From positions 1 to 64,000 of the forward strand of contig NZ_CP098400.1 of the NCBI RefSeq assembly GCF_023674465.1: 64,000 nucleotides of DNA. Direction: 5' to 3'. Under the pieces are notes generated by a model, which saw only the letters and a program-made list of their open reading frames with translations, was not told the origin of the DNA and searched no databases. The stretch is from Xiashengella succiniciproducens. GTDB taxonomy: Bacteria; Bacteroidota; Bacteroidia; Bacteroidales; Marinilabiliaceae. Of this stretch, positions 45,647-55,019 are shown piece by piece (the first letter of the stretch is position 1; each line of letters begins with the position of its first letter). The translations under genes and the position numbers were made by a program.

Positions 45647-46552
45647 CTATCTACCAGCCCTTATTTTTTTGGCTTGCCGGTAGGCAAGGCAAAATAGTCC
45701 CAACTTGTAAATGTCTAAAAGAAAAAGCGAAGTACAGAACCCTGTTAGTAATCGCCGAATTGGCTTTTTGAAAACACAGAATAATACCGCAAATACTCCG
45801 GCAAGCCCAAATGTCCTTAATCTGCGGAAAGCAACCAGTATTCTGAATGGTCTGTAATCAAACCCCTGTGCCCATATATACAATAGATTCCCAATACTCT
45901 CCTCAATTTTCATAAGATATAGGTCAGCCGTATCCAGTCCGGTATGAATTACCGGATTATCAATATGTGTTATTTGAAGCCCTTGTATAAATAGACCATT
46001 ACCAAACAATGTGTCTTCATGGCCATAATTACGAAGTGCACTGTTGAACCGATTATCACTAAACAAAGACCGGCTTATCATGAAATTAGATGAAAGAAAG
46101 CTAAGATAGGGCTTTGCACGTCGCTCCTCAATAGAACGCTGTTCACGCTTCACCCCTACCTTCCACCTCAGCATAAGTTTATGGTCCTCGGGTCTTGGAC
46201 TGTATGCAATACCCCCTACCACAACACAATCAGATTTACAATGCTTCAGATAACGTCTGAGAAAGCCCTCAGGCACCATACAGTCACTGTCAACAAACAA
46301 GAGATAATCCCCGCTTGCAAGCTCTGCAAGCCTATTGCGTGTAGCTGACCGTCCCATATTATCCTGTTCAAAATACTTAATCCCCTCAACACCTTGCAGT
46401 GAGGAATTGATCTCTCTAAACTCCGGAGCAGAACCGTCGTCAAGTAAAATTATCTCGACAAGTTCCTCAAGTACAGCAGCCTGAGACCTTAATACCTCAA
46501 CCAGAGCTAGAACAGATGTATTATATACAGGTATGCAAACAGAAAGCACCAT
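45647..46552 (-). CDS. Family 2 glycosyltransferase
   Basis: A 301-residue GT2 enzyme with GT-A fold: MVLSVCIPVYNTSV at the start, IILLDDGSAPEFREI near 34 and the metal-binding LLFVDSDCMVPEGF near 89 (DxD-type Asp-Ser-Asp). The C-terminal 70 residues contain hydrophobic segments (FGLAGVFAVLFCVF, GFCTSLFLLDIYKLGLFCLA) that probably attach it to the membrane. Acceptor and donor sugars are unknown. It is the first of several glycan genes to the right and is convergent with the PfkB kinase gene. Confidence 0.88.
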   Translation of the reverse strand: MVLSVCIPVYNTSVLALVEVLRSQAAVLEELVEIILLDDGSAPEFREINSSLQGVEGIKYFEQDNMGRSATRNRLAELASGDYLLFVDSDCMVPEGFLRRYLKHCKSDCVVVGGIAYSPRPEDHKLMLRWKVGVKREQRSIEERRAKPYLSFLSSNFMISRSLFSDNRFNSALRNYGHEDTLFGNGLFIQGLQITHIDNPVIHTGLDTADLYLMKIEESIGNLLYIWAQGFDYRPFRILVAFRRLRTFGLAGVFAVLFCVFKKPIRRLLTGFCTSLFLLDIYKLGLFCLAYRQAKKIRAGR

Positions 46553-46667
46553 AGAATTAGTTGTAATGCTCCGAATATAGTGACTTTATACGAGATCCGG
46601 CTGACTTGGTTCAAATCCAGATTAATTATCGGACCTCGCATTTATATAAAAGCAACATAACTATTTT

Positions 46668-46698
46668 TTAAAAAAATAGGGTGCCCCTTGAGGCACCC
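46668..46698 (-). terminator. Intrinsic terminator after the yceI-like gene
   Basis: On the minus strand a 7-bp GC stem (GGGTGCC/GGCACCC, 46679-46698) is followed by TATTTTTTT. It lies about 33 bp beyond the YceI stop. The remainder of the gap 46553-46730 has no gene; it includes AT-rich sequence ahead of the GT2 start. Confidence 0.85.
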
Positions 46699-46730
46699 AT
46701 ACTTGACATTGATGAAGAAGTAAGCAATTA

Positions 46731-47306
46731 TTATTTGAGAACGATCTTAAAATCCAATGTAAATTCATCATATATCATATTGTCTCCAAGGCTTGCAAAG
46801 AACTTACCTGAACCATACTTTACATTGTAAAGGGTACGGTCAACAACCACGTTGCCGGTAAACACCTGAGTACCGTCGCTCTTCTTTTCCCTTACTGCAT
46901 CGAAAGTAATAGGATGAGTTGCCCCCTTGATAGTAAGCTTTCCTGTGATTGTGTACGTCTCACCTGACTTTGTTGCCTTCTCAACTACAAGGTTTGCCTT
47001 GGGGTAAGTCTCAACGCTGAAGAAGTCATCTGACTTAAGGTGACCAACCAACATTCCATTAGTCTTTTCATCCTTAATATCTTCAACTGTTAGACTTGTC
47101 ATGTCAACAACAAAGTTACCTCCCTTGATGTTCTCACCCTCAAGCTCCAACTTGCCTGATTCAAACTTAAGATAACCATTGTGCTGACCTGTAACTTTCT
47201 TACCTACCCAACCCAGTGTACTATTACTGGCATCAAGGCTCAAAGTCTGAGCTGATACTGCGACTGCAGCGAAAACAAATGATATAAATAATGCTGTCTT
47301 TTTCAT
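46731..47306 (-). CDS. YceI-family periplasmic lipid-binding protein
   Basis: A 191-residue exported protein: signal peptide MKKTALFISFVFAAVAVSAQ, then the lipocalin-like YceI barrel that binds isoprenoid or fatty-acid-type ligands. Visible landmarks are STLGWVGKKVTGQHNGYLKF near 30, GNFVVDMTSLTVEDI near 65, HLKSDDFFSVETYPKA near 92 and the closing DEFTLDFKIVLK. The length is standard. It has its own terminator and stands between GT2 and YfhO genes without obvious connection to them. The family call is firm, the ligand unknown. Confidence 0.92.
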   Translation of the reverse strand: MKKTALFISFVFAAVAVSAQTLSLDASNSTLGWVGKKVTGQHNGYLKFESGKLELEGENIKGGNFVVDMTSLTVEDIKDEKTNGMLVGHLKSDDFFSVETYPKANLVVEKATKSGETYTITGKLTIKGATHPITFDAVREKKSDGTQVFTGNVVVDRTLYNVKYGSGKFFASLGDNMIYDEFTLDFKIVLK

Positions 47307-47439
47307 ATTAATAGTTTTTAGTGATTCTATTTAGGACATAAACATCCGGTTTGAGATTTTGTTTATCCAAAATATTAAAACAGCTTGCCCGGGTCAATAC
47401 AAAATTCCTACTTCCCTGCTCGATATCCTTTATTATTCA

Positions 47440-47447
47440 TATTTTTG
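47440..47447 (+). promoter_or_regulatory. TAnnTTTG -7 element upstream of the YfhO gene
   Basis: TATTTTTG matches exactly and ends 22 bp before the ATG at 47470. No clear -33 TTTG is present. The gap 47307-47469 between the divergent genes shows nothing else. Confidence 0.4.
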
Positions 47448-47469
47448 AAATAATTCAAAAATCATTAAG

Positions 47470-50046
47470 ATGAATAGAGTTAAGAGATTACTTCCGTACA
47501 TAGGAATAATACTTGGTTTTGTAATCCTATCAGGTCTGTATTTCTGGCCTGTTGTATTGGAAAACAAGGTTCTACCGCAGATGGACAACACCCATGCTAT
47601 TGGAATGGCCCAGGAGCTTTTCGAACTTGAGCAGCAGACAGGTGAGAAGGCCCAATGGACCAATTCAATGTTTGGTGGAATGCCTGCCTTCCAGATCAAA
47701 AGTGATTCGTCAGCCAATCTCTTCAACTACGTAAATAAAGTTATTGCCTTAGGACTACCCTATCACAACATTGCAATACTCTTCCTGTATCTTGCAGGGT
47801 TCTTTGTGCTTGCACGAAGCATGGGCTTTAACCTGGGACTGAGCTTTCTGGGAAGTGTTGCATTCGCCTTTGGCTCCTACAACCTGATTATTATTATTGC
47901 CGGGCACATCACCAAGGCTTACGCCATTGCACTGATGGCACCGGTAATTGGGGGAATATTATATACATATAATCGAAATAAGTGGGGCGGGGCATTATTT
48001 ACAGCAATCGCGCTCGGTGCAGAGATAGCATACAACCATGTTCAGATAACCTATTATCTGGCCCTCTTAGCCCTTGTCCTTGTTCTCGACAAGCTCGTAA
48101 GGGCAATAAAGATGAAAGCCCTGAAAGACTTTTTGCGCAGAACAGCCTTACTAGGTGTTTCTTTAGTATTGGCTCTGCTGCCAAATATCAGCAACCTTTG
48201 GACAACTTATGAGTACGGTAAGGAAAGTATCAGAGGGAAAGCCATCCTGGCCGAGGAAGAAGCGTCCAGGCCCCTGAAGGGGCTGGACCCTGACTATGTC
48301 TTTGCATGGTCCTATGGCAAGGGTGAGACACTAACCCTTATGATCCCTAATTTCAATGGTGGAGGTTCAAAACCACTTGGAATGAATACGGATCTTACCA
48401 AGGGCCTTCAGCAACGGATTAATGATTTCCTGATAAAAAACGGTATAAATTACGGTCAGCACCAGGGTCAGCTGGTAAACCAGTTGTCCGGTGAAATCAT
48501 GCAACAATCACAATACTGGGGTAGCAAACCCTTTACTGAAGGGCCGGTTTATGCCGGAGCCATTATGTGCTTCCTCTTTGTGCTTGCGCTGTTCTTTTAC
48601 AAAGGAGATGAAAAGTGGTGGCTTCTTGCAGGTACAATCCTGTCAATAGTTCTTGCATGGGGACACAATTTCGAGTGGTTCAATATGCTTATGTTAAAGT
48701 ATTTCCCGCTTTATAATAAGTTCCGTACCGTCGAGATGACCCTTGTATTAGCCTCACTTTGTATTCCTGTACTTGGACTATTGGGACTTAAGACCGTGAT
48801 ACAAGATCCTGATCTTATCAAGCAAAATACAGGGAAGTTCCTTGCATCCTTAGCTCTGACTGGTGGTGTCTGCCTGTTTTTCTGGCTATTCCCGGAGAGC
48901 TTAAGCCTTGTAAGTGCATTCGAACTTCAGTCTATCAATGCAGGAAAGGCAGCTCAGCCAGATCAGGCTATTATTTACGACCTGCTCCTGCAAGAATTGA
49001 AGTATGCAAGGGCCTTACTGCTGAAGGGAGATGCCTTCAGATCACTTGTCCTGATCTTTTTAGCAAGTGCCTCTATATGGCTTTATGCAAAGAAGACAAT
49101 TAGCCTGAAATACCTTATCCCCGGTCTGATTATCCTTGTTGGTCTTGATATGTGGGGAATAGACCGCCGCTATATCAATAAGGATTCTTTTATATCAGAA
49201 CGTCAGGCCAATAGCCAATTTAGTCCCAGTCAGGCCGACCTAAGGATAAAAGCTGACAGTGATCAACATTACAGGGTATTCTCCATTGATAGAAATGCCT
49301 TTAATGAAGTTCACACAAGCTATTTCCATAAATCACTGGGAGGTTATCACGGTGCCAAGCTAAGGCGTTATCAGGATCTGATTGATTATTATCTTACAAA
49401 TGATTTTCAGATGCTTAGAGTAGCTGCTAATGATACAAACTCAGTGGCTACGATACAGGCTGTATTGGCTAGAACTCCAGCAATTAATATGCTCAATGCC
49501 AAGTATATTATTTATAATGGAGAAAGCGACCCGGTACAGAATCCATACGCTATGGGTAATGCCTGGTTTGTCAACAATGTTCGTATGGTTTCCACGGCAC
49601 TGGACGAACTCCTTGGTATTTCTGAAGTTGATCTATCCAATACCGCTGTTATACATGAGGAATTTGCTGAAATACTGGGAAATGAAACTATTGGAGCAGA
49701 GGCAGGAACTATAGAATTAATCTCTTACCATCCGGACAGGCTGACTTACAAGGCGAATACTGCTTCTACCCAACTAGCAGTATTTAGCGAGGTATATTAT
49801 AGCAGAGGTTGGAAAGCCTATGTAAACCACGTAGAAGTTCCAATTATCAGGGCCAATTATATACTTAGATCTATCTTTATCCCGGCTGGAGAAAGCACGG
49901 TTGAATTCCGCTTTGAACCAACATCTTACAAATACGGCAAACTTATTTCAATTGCCGGTTCGATATTGCTCATAGCTCTCTTGATTTTTTCAATTGTAGT
50001 GGTTGTAAAAAGAAAGGATGACAAAATATTGAATACTGAAGTCTGA
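47470..50046 (+). CDS. YfhO-family polytopic membrane protein (GT-C-like)
   Basis: An 858-residue inner-membrane protein with about a dozen helices and a large soluble C-terminal portion, the layout of YfhO proteins. These belong to the wider GT-C glycosyltransferase-like group and in Firmicutes take part in lipoteichoic-acid glycosylation; here the acceptor is unknown. The first loop carries an acidic LPQMDNTHAIGMAQELFELE segment and later MFGGMPAFQI near 63, typical for the family. The final helix (IAGSILLIALLIFSIVVVVK) ends in a basic tail. It is flanked by glycosyltransferase genes, fitting a role in envelope glycan assembly. Confidence 0.85.
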   Translation: MNRVKRLLPYIGIILGFVILSGLYFWPVVLENKVLPQMDNTHAIGMAQELFELEQQTGEKAQWTNSMFGGMPAFQIKSDSSANLFNYVNKVIALGLPYHNIAILFLYLAGFFVLARSMGFNLGLSFLGSVAFAFGSYNLIIIIAGHITKAYAIALMAPVIGGILYTYNRNKWGGALFTAIALGAEIAYNHVQITYYLALLALVLVLDKLVRAIKMKALKDFLRRTALLGVSLVLALLPNISNLWTTYEYGKESIRGKAILAEEEASRPLKGLDPDYVFAWSYGKGETLTLMIPNFNGGGSKPLGMNTDLTKGLQQRINDFLIKNGINYGQHQGQLVNQLSGEIMQQSQYWGSKPFTEGPVYAGAIMCFLFVLALFFYKGDEKWWLLAGTILSIVLAWGHNFEWFNMLMLKYFPLYNKFRTVEMTLVLASLCIPVLGLLGLKTVIQDPDLIKQNTGKFLASLALTGGVCLFFWLFPESLSLVSAFELQSINAGKAAQPDQAIIYDLLLQELKYARALLLKGDAFRSLVLIFLASASIWLYAKKTISLKYLIPGLIILVGLDMWGIDRRYINKDSFISERQANSQFSPSQADLRIKADSDQHYRVFSIDRNAFNEVHTSYFHKSLGGYHGAKLRRYQDLIDYYLTNDFQMLRVAANDTNSVATIQAVLARTPAINMLNAKYIIYNGESDPVQNPYAMGNAWFVNNVRMVSTALDELLGISEVDLSNTAVIHEEFAEILGNETIGAEAGTIELISYHPDRLTYKANTASTQLAVFSEVYYSRGWKAYVNHVEVPIIRANYILRSIFIPAGESTVEFRFEPTSYKYGKLISIAGSILLIALLIFSIVVVVKRKDDKILNTEV

Positions 50047-50122
50047 TAACCTTTTGCTTTTGGAAAAGACATCGTTAGCACAAATATTCAGAAACTCTGA
50101 CATCAAACAGTAACAGGCCTTA

Positions 50123-50167
50123 TTAGTCTGCCTAAAGAGTTTTCAATAAACTTTTTAGGCAGACTAA
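50123..50167. terminator. Hairpin between convergent YfhO and GT2 genes
   Basis: TTAGTCTGCCTAAA and its complement at the other end pair over 14 bp, then AGTTT/AAACT continues the stem across a single mismatch. The right arm includes the stop codon of the minus-strand glycosyltransferase (50164-50166). Neither strand shows a clear T tract beyond the stem, so termination efficiency is doubtful, but the position suits a shared 3' structure. Confidence 0.55.
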
Positions 50168-50916
50168 AAGCGTTTATATCTTATTAGGAAATACAGAAAT
50201 TTAAGGCCAATAGGAATATGGCTAAGAAGAGTAGTAATAAAGCCATAATTCCTGACCATAATTGAGAATCTCTCCTTTAGTCCTGGCAGAATATTGCTCT
50301 TTGTCAATCCCCCATCCAGAAAACGTGAAAAGACAGCTTTCCCGTTAACTATCCTCTCTGCCTTTCTAAGAGCCTTCAACACCCAGTCAAAATCTGCAGA
50401 AAACCTGTACTGTAGATCATAGTGCTCAGCAATTCTTCGCGCTACAATTATGCTCTGGTGGCTTACTAGCATGCCCTTTCTAAAATCAAGCCACGTCAGA
50501 TTTTCAGGAGGAGAAAGGCGACGGTGTCCTATCTCCTCTCCATTGTTATCAACAATCAGGGTGTCTCCATAGTAAATATCTGCAGACGAATTTATCCCGA
50601 AAATCCTATTTAACAGTTCCGGGTCTGCCACCTCATCACCTGAGTTAATAAACCACACGTAATCCCCGCTTGCAAGGTCCAAACCCTTGTTCATCGCATC
50701 ATAGAGACCCTTGTCAGGTTCACTGATTAACCGGCTTACAACCTCCTTGTGTCTTTCAACTATATCAAGGGTGCCATCCTTACTTGCACCATCAATGATA
50801 ATATACTCAAGGTTGCTGTAATTCAGCGACTTTACACTAAGGATGGTCCGTTCAAGCGTAGCCTCTCCGTTGTATACGACAGTAATAATACTTACCCGTG
50901 GTAATAAATCAGGCAT
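50164..50916 (-). CDS. Family 2 glycosyltransferase
   Basis: A 250-residue GT2 enzyme of the WcaA/WcaE-like kind: VSIITVVYNGEATLERTI near the start, LEYIIIDGASKDGTLDIV near 35, ISEPDKGLYDAMNKGLDLA near 67 and the DxD-like WFINSGDEV near 90. The PDKGLYDAMNKG segment is characteristic of this subfamily. The ATG at 50916 overlaps the stop of the preceding GT4 gene by 8 bp; a TTG two codons upstream is not needed. Donor and acceptor are unknown. It is coupled with GT4 in a two-gene minus-strand unit. Confidence 0.9.
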   Translation of the reverse strand: MPDLLPRVSIITVVYNGEATLERTILSVKSLNYSNLEYIIIDGASKDGTLDIVERHKEVVSRLISEPDKGLYDAMNKGLDLASGDYVWFINSGDEVADPELLNRIFGINSSADIYYGDTLIVDNNGEEIGHRRLSPPENLTWLDFRKGMLVSHQSIIVARRIAEHYDLQYRFSADFDWVLKALRKAERIVNGKAVFSRFLDGGLTKSNILPGLKERFSIMVRNYGFITTLLSHIPIGLKFLYFLIRYKRF

Positions 50917-52186
50917 TTTCAATCATTTTACCTTCATGTAGGGATAGATAAAGCTCTTGGTAACGCCGGGCAACCAGTTCCGGTGCAAAATTGCTTCTTA
51001 CCTTCTCCCTTGACCTTCGTCGATAGTCCTCCGCATCTGGATTAAACAACAGATGCTCCATACCTTCGGCAAGCCCTTCCGCACTTCCCGGTGTGGCCAA
51101 ATAGCCACAGATACCATGTGCAACCATCTCCGGTACTCCTCCTATTCTGAAGGCAGCCACCGGTGTTCCACAAGCCAGAGCCTCCATAACAGTATTCGGA
51201 AGATTGTCCTCAAGTGAAGGAAGAACAAACAGGTCAGCCGAATTGTACAAATCAGCAAGCACTTTTGGATCATTTATATAGTGCATAAGATGAGAAGGAA
51301 ACGGTAATTCCTCCTCAATATTTGCAGGAATCTTTCCAAAGATTACAAGTCTGATATTTGAGGCATGCCTTCCCTTTGCCATCTTCCTCAAAGCATGCAG
51401 CAACAAGGGCATACCCTTACGTGGATCAGCTACATTTGCAGCACCAAAGAGGATGATTTTCTTATCATCAGGTATACTTAGTCTCTCCCTTGCTTCACTC
51501 CTTGAACATGGACTGTAAAGTTCGGTATCAATAGGATTTGGTATCGAACTAACCGGATGCTTTCTGAGTAAAGATGATTCCTTTGCCAATGACCCAAGCC
51601 ACTTACTGCATGTAACTATTGACAAAGGTGCATGTTTGTATATCTTTTTCTTCCTCTTATGCTGAGTAAAAGAAATATCCTTTTTGGCAGGATCTATTAT
51701 CTTGGGACAGTTACCACACTTTATGGTATAGCTTTCGCATTCGCCTGAATAGTGACATCCGCCGGTAAAGCTCCACATATCGTGCAGGGTCCATACTACA
51801 GGCTTTCCTAAGCTGAAAATTTTGGCCAGTCCTTTGACAGACATAAATCCCTGGTTAAACCAGTGTAGGTGGATAATATCGGCTTCCCTTACCAGGGGAT
51901 GACGGCTCAGATCAAAGCCAGCAAGCGCAGGAGAAAAGGCAAAACGTTCAAGACGGTTTCTTTCATGTGGATAAAAAGCTGCAAGATCCCTGAGAAAATT
52001 AGCTGTCAACTGAAGTTTTCTCACAGGACTATCGGCAATGGAAACTACCCATTCAGCCTTGGTAAGCTTCTCCCCAACCAGCAGTTTAGCATCGATTCCA
52101 ATGCCACGCTGGGCCTGCACTATCCTTGATGCAGCCAGGGAGGCCCCTCCCCTTGCATCACTTCTGTTGATATGAACTACGCGCAT
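50909..52186 (-). CDS. Family 4 glycosyltransferase
   Basis: A 425-residue GT-B enzyme. The N-terminus MRVVHINRSDARGGASLAA contains the glycine-rich acceptor-side loop. The segment GGCHYSGECESYTIKCGNCP near 135-155 has four cysteines typical of a GT4 subgroup, possibly binding a metal. The C-terminal nucleotide-sugar site reads FVLPSLEDNLPNTVMEALAC with the E-x7-E pattern (about 330-350). An earlier in-frame ATG at 52228 would add 14 residues before the conserved first strand. It is coupled with the downstream GT2 gene, overlapping by 8 bp. The sugar donor is unknown. Confidence 0.9.
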   Translation of the reverse strand: MRVVHINRSDARGGASLAASRIVQAQRGIGIDAKLLVGEKLTKAEWVVSIADSPVRKLQLTANFLRDLAAFYPHERNRLERFAFSPALAGFDLSRHPLVREADIIHLHWFNQGFMSVKGLAKIFSLGKPVVWTLHDMWSFTGGCHYSGECESYTIKCGNCPKIIDPAKKDISFTQHKRKKKIYKHAPLSIVTCSKWLGSLAKESSLLRKHPVSSIPNPIDTELYSPCSRSEARERLSIPDDKKIILFGAANVADPRKGMPLLLHALRKMAKGRHASNIRLVIFGKIPANIEEELPFPSHLMHYINDPKVLADLYNSADLFVLPSLEDNLPNTVMEALACGTPVAAFRIGGVPEMVAHGICGYLATPGSAEGLAEGMEHLLFNPDAEDYRRRSREKVRSNFAPELVARRYQELYLSLHEGKMIENA

Positions 52187-52363
52187 TTCTCTTGTTGTTT
52201 TAATGGCAAGCTGCACCGACCGGCCCATACTTGTTATTGATATGTCCGTTTGAAGTGTTAAGATAGTATTTTTCTGCTTTTCCTAAGTCCTGTTTCTATT
52301 AATCAGTTTCCAGCAGGCAACATTAAGCACCCGGCCCAAAAGGTCAATTTGATATTTTATAAT

Positions 52364-52371
52364 TACATTTG
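52364..52371 (+). promoter_or_regulatory. TAnnTTTG -7 element upstream of the diacetamido-sugar genes
   Basis: TACATTTG matches the consensus exactly and ends 25 bp before the ATG at 52397. A TTTG occurs only 12 bp upstream, too close for a classical -33 box. It would drive the four-gene plus-strand set ending at 56240. Confidence 0.45.
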
Positions 52372-52396
52372 TTGCTTATGTAATGAAGCACGAAAA

Positions 52397-53413
52397 ATGT
52401 CAGATTCCGCGATAAATTTTGGTATAGTCGGCTGCGGCAGAATAGCCCAGAGACACGCACAGCACATAAACAACAATGGCAGGCTTGTAGCTACCTATGA
52501 TATTAAACCCGAAAAATCTGAAGCCCTGGCTTCTGAATATGGAGCAAAGGCCTTTCCAAGCTATGAGAGCTTCCTTGAAGAAAACAAAGGAAAGATGCAT
52601 GTTGTCTCGGTCTGTTCTCCAAATGGGATGCATGCCACTCATACCATAGCCGCCCTAAGGGCCGGCTACCATGTGCTTTGCGAAAAGCCCATGGCAATTA
52701 ATGTGGAGGACTGCCGTCGTATGATTGACGGAGCCGCACAGGCCAAGCGCCTTTTGTTTATAGTCAAGCAAAACCGCTTCAATCCCCCGGTAAAGGCACT
52801 TAAGCATGTTATTGAGGAGGGACGTCTTGGCAGAATATTCTCTGTGCAACTTAGCTGCTTCTGGAACAGAAACGAAAAGTACTATGCAGAGTCTGACTGG
52901 AAGGGTAGCCGTGAGATGGACGGAGGGACTCTCTTTACCCAGTTCAGCCACTTTATCGACCTACTCTACTGGTTGATCGGCGATATCAAGACCGTCCTCC
53001 CTTTGACAAGGAATTTTGACCACCAGGGCATCATAGATTTTGAAGATACAGGAGTTGTTGCTGTTGAGTTTTATAATGGTGCAATAGGAACCATCAATTA
53101 TACGGTCAACAGTTACAAGAAAAATATGGAAGGTTCTCTTACTGTATTTGCAGAGAATGGAACTGTAAAGATTGGAGGACAGTACCTTAACGAACTTGAG
53201 TACCAGAACATTAAGGACTACAGAATAGAAAACCTTGAAGAAAGCAAAAAGCCAAATGACTATGGTGAATATCAGGGTTCTATGTCCAACCACGACAAGG
53301 TTTACGAAAACCTTGTCGCAGTGCTTAACAACAAGGGAGTAATAGCCACAAGCGGTTACGAAGGACTTAAGACCGTCGAGATAATCGACAAGATATATTC
53401 TTCAGCAAGATAA
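52397..53413 (+). CDS. Gfo/Idh/MocA-family sugar oxidoreductase (WlbA/WbpB-like)
   Basis: A 338-residue NAD-dependent oxidoreductase. The Rossmann motif INFGIVGCGRIAQRHAQ spans about 7-22 and VLCEKPMAIN near 93 is the family hallmark. The next genes encode a hexapeptide acetyltransferase and a DegT aminotransferase, the same trio as WlbA-WlbB-WlbC (WbpB-WbpD-WbpE) that makes UDP-2,3-diacetamido-2,3-dideoxyuronic acid from UDP-GlcNAcA, where this enzyme oxidises C3. The SVCSPNGMHATHTI segment near 75 is also as in WlbA. A TTG start at 52349 is rejected for the ATG at 52397. The step assignment rests on gene order plus family, so it is good but not certain. Confidence 0.82.
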   Translation: MSDSAINFGIVGCGRIAQRHAQHINNNGRLVATYDIKPEKSEALASEYGAKAFPSYESFLEENKGKMHVVSVCSPNGMHATHTIAALRAGYHVLCEKPMAINVEDCRRMIDGAAQAKRLLFIVKQNRFNPPVKALKHVIEEGRLGRIFSVQLSCFWNRNEKYYAESDWKGSREMDGGTLFTQFSHFIDLLYWLIGDIKTVLPLTRNFDHQGIIDFEDTGVVAVEFYNGAIGTINYTVNSYKKNMEGSLTVFAENGTVKIGGQYLNELEYQNIKDYRIENLEESKKPNDYGEYQGSMSNHDKVYENLVAVLNNKGVIATSGYEGLKTVEIIDKIYSSAR

Positions 53414-53419
53414 AGCACC

Positions 53420-53884
53420 ATGAAACCAGAGAGGACCTTCAATATAGGAATAAGGGACGTTAACTTTGGTCCGGGAGTAACTGTGGCCGATTGTGTCAAC
53501 CTTTACGGATGTACAATTGGAGAAGCCTGCTTTATTGGCCCCTTTGTTGAGGTACAAAAAGGTGTTGTTATCGGCAAAAACACAAAGGTCCAATCGCATA
53601 GTTTTATTTGTGAATTGGTAAGTATCGGAGACAATTGTTTTATCGGACATGGTGTAATGTTTATAAATGATCTGTTTTCCGATGGCAAACCGGCCGACGG
53701 AGATAAAGCCAAATGGAAAAGCACCACTATAGGAAATAACGTCTCAATAGGTTCAAACGCAACCATACTTCCTGTCAGCATCTGTGACGGGGCAGTTATA
53801 GGGGCTGGTGCCGTTGTGACCAAGAATATAGACTTACCGGGTATCTATGCAGGCAATCCAGCCCGATTGATTAAAAGCCTCTGA
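53420..53884 (+). CDS. Hexapeptide-repeat N-acetyltransferase (WlbB/WbpD-like)
   Basis: A 154-residue left-handed beta-helix acyltransferase. Hexapeptide turns are visible throughout: CTIGEACFIGPFVEVQKG, GVVIGKNTKVQSHSFI, VSIGDNCFIGHGVMFINDLF, TTIGNNVSIGSNATILPVSI and AVIGAGAVVTKNI, ending in IYAGNPARLI. The His and Asn in GHGVMFIND match those of WlbB/WbpD-type enzymes that acetylate the 3-amino group of UDP-3-amino uronic acids with acetyl-CoA. It lies 6 bp after the oxidoreductase and 20 bp before the aminotransferase gene. The enzyme class is firm, substrate inferred. Confidence 0.85.
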   Translation: MKPERTFNIGIRDVNFGPGVTVADCVNLYGCTIGEACFIGPFVEVQKGVVIGKNTKVQSHSFICELVSIGDNCFIGHGVMFINDLFSDGKPADGDKAKWKSTTIGNNVSIGSNATILPVSICDGAVIGAGAVVTKNIDLPGIYAGNPARLIKSL

Positions 53885-53904
53885 CCGTAATACAAATTGC
53901 AGAG

Positions 53905-55017
53905 ATGAAAATTCCATTGACAGACCTTTACAGGCAATATCAAAGCATAAAGAGTGAGATAGACGCAGCTATTGAAAATGTTATCCGGGATAGCGCCTTT
54001 ATAAAGGGCTCCTATGTAAGTAGTTTTGAGGAGAATTTTGCACGCACAATAGGTGTTAGCAAGGCCCTTGGTCTGGGTAACGGAACTGATGCTTTGTTTA
54101 TAGCTCTTAAGGCTCTCGGGGTTAAAGAAGGTGATGAAGTAATCACTGCAGCAAATTCATTTATAGCATCTTCAGAAGCGATTTCACTTTGTGGAGCCAA
54201 ACCTGTCTTTGCCGACTGTGATGATTACTATGTAATAGACCCGGCTGACCTTGCACGAAAGGTAACAAAAGCAACTAAGGCAATTATTCCGGTTCATCTC
54301 TACGGCCAATCAGCCGATATGAATGAGATAATGAAGATAGCCAAAGAGAATGGGCTAAAGGTTGTCGAAGACACAGCTCAGGCTGTCTTGGCTGAATACA
54401 AAGGGAAAATGTGCGGAAGCTTTGGCGACTGCGCCACCTTCAGCTTTTACCCGGGCAAAAACCTTGGTGCCTATGGCGACGGAGGTGCACTTGTAAGCAA
54501 CAACACAGACCTTTACAACTGGGTTGTAATGTTTGCTAACCATGGAAGAGTTGATAAATATGATCACAGATTTGAAGGTATAAACAGCAGACTTGATGGC
54601 ATTCAAGCTGCAATACTTGATGTAAAACTTAAGCACCTTGCGCGGTGGACAGAACAAAGAAGGCAGGTTGCTGCCTGGTACAACGAAAGATTGTCTGATC
54701 TAAATGATATTATACTGCCAAAGGAAAGGGAGGGAGCCAAACACGTTTATCACATCTTTCCAATTAGAACTGAAGCAGCCTTGCGTGACAAACTGCTTGA
54801 TTATTTAAAGGGGGAAGGTATTGGCGCATTGGTGCACTATCCGATAGCATTACCAAATCTAACTGCATACAAGTACCTGGGTTATAAAGAATCTGATTAT
54901 CCCAATGCAAGTAAATATTCAAAAGAGCTGATCTCTCTTCCTATCTTCCCGGAACTTAAGGAGGATGAGGTAGACTATGTTGCCGAAAAGATAAAAGCTT
55001 TCTTTAAGTCACTTTAG
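53905..55017 (+). CDS. DegT/DnrJ/EryC1/StrS aminotransferase (WlbC/WbpE-like)
   Basis: A 370-residue PLP-dependent sugar aminotransferase. It begins MKIPLTDLYRQYQSIKSEID, has GLGNGTDALFIALKALG near 58 for phosphate binding, VVEDTAQAVLAEYKGK with the cofactor Asp156, and the Schiff-base Lys185 in FYPGKNLGAYGDGGA. In the WlbA-B-C pathway this enzyme adds the C3 amino group from glutamate to the 3-oxo sugar. It ends 2 bp before the next gene. The family is certain; the UDP-uronic acid substrate is inferred from neighbours. Confidence 0.9.
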   Translation: MKIPLTDLYRQYQSIKSEIDAAIENVIRDSAFIKGSYVSSFEENFARTIGVSKALGLGNGTDALFIALKALGVKEGDEVITAANSFIASSEAISLCGAKPVFADCDDYYVIDPADLARKVTKATKAIIPVHLYGQSADMNEIMKIAKENGLKVVEDTAQAVLAEYKGKMCGSFGDCATFSFYPGKNLGAYGDGGALVSNNTDLYNWVVMFANHGRVDKYDHRFEGINSRLDGIQAAILDVKLKHLARWTEQRRQVAAWYNERLSDLNDIILPKEREGAKHVYHIFPIRTEAALRDKLLDYLKGEGIGALVHYPIALPNLTAYKYLGYKESDYPNASKYSKELISLPIFPELKEDEVDYVAEKIKAFFKSL

Positions 55018-55019
55018 CT

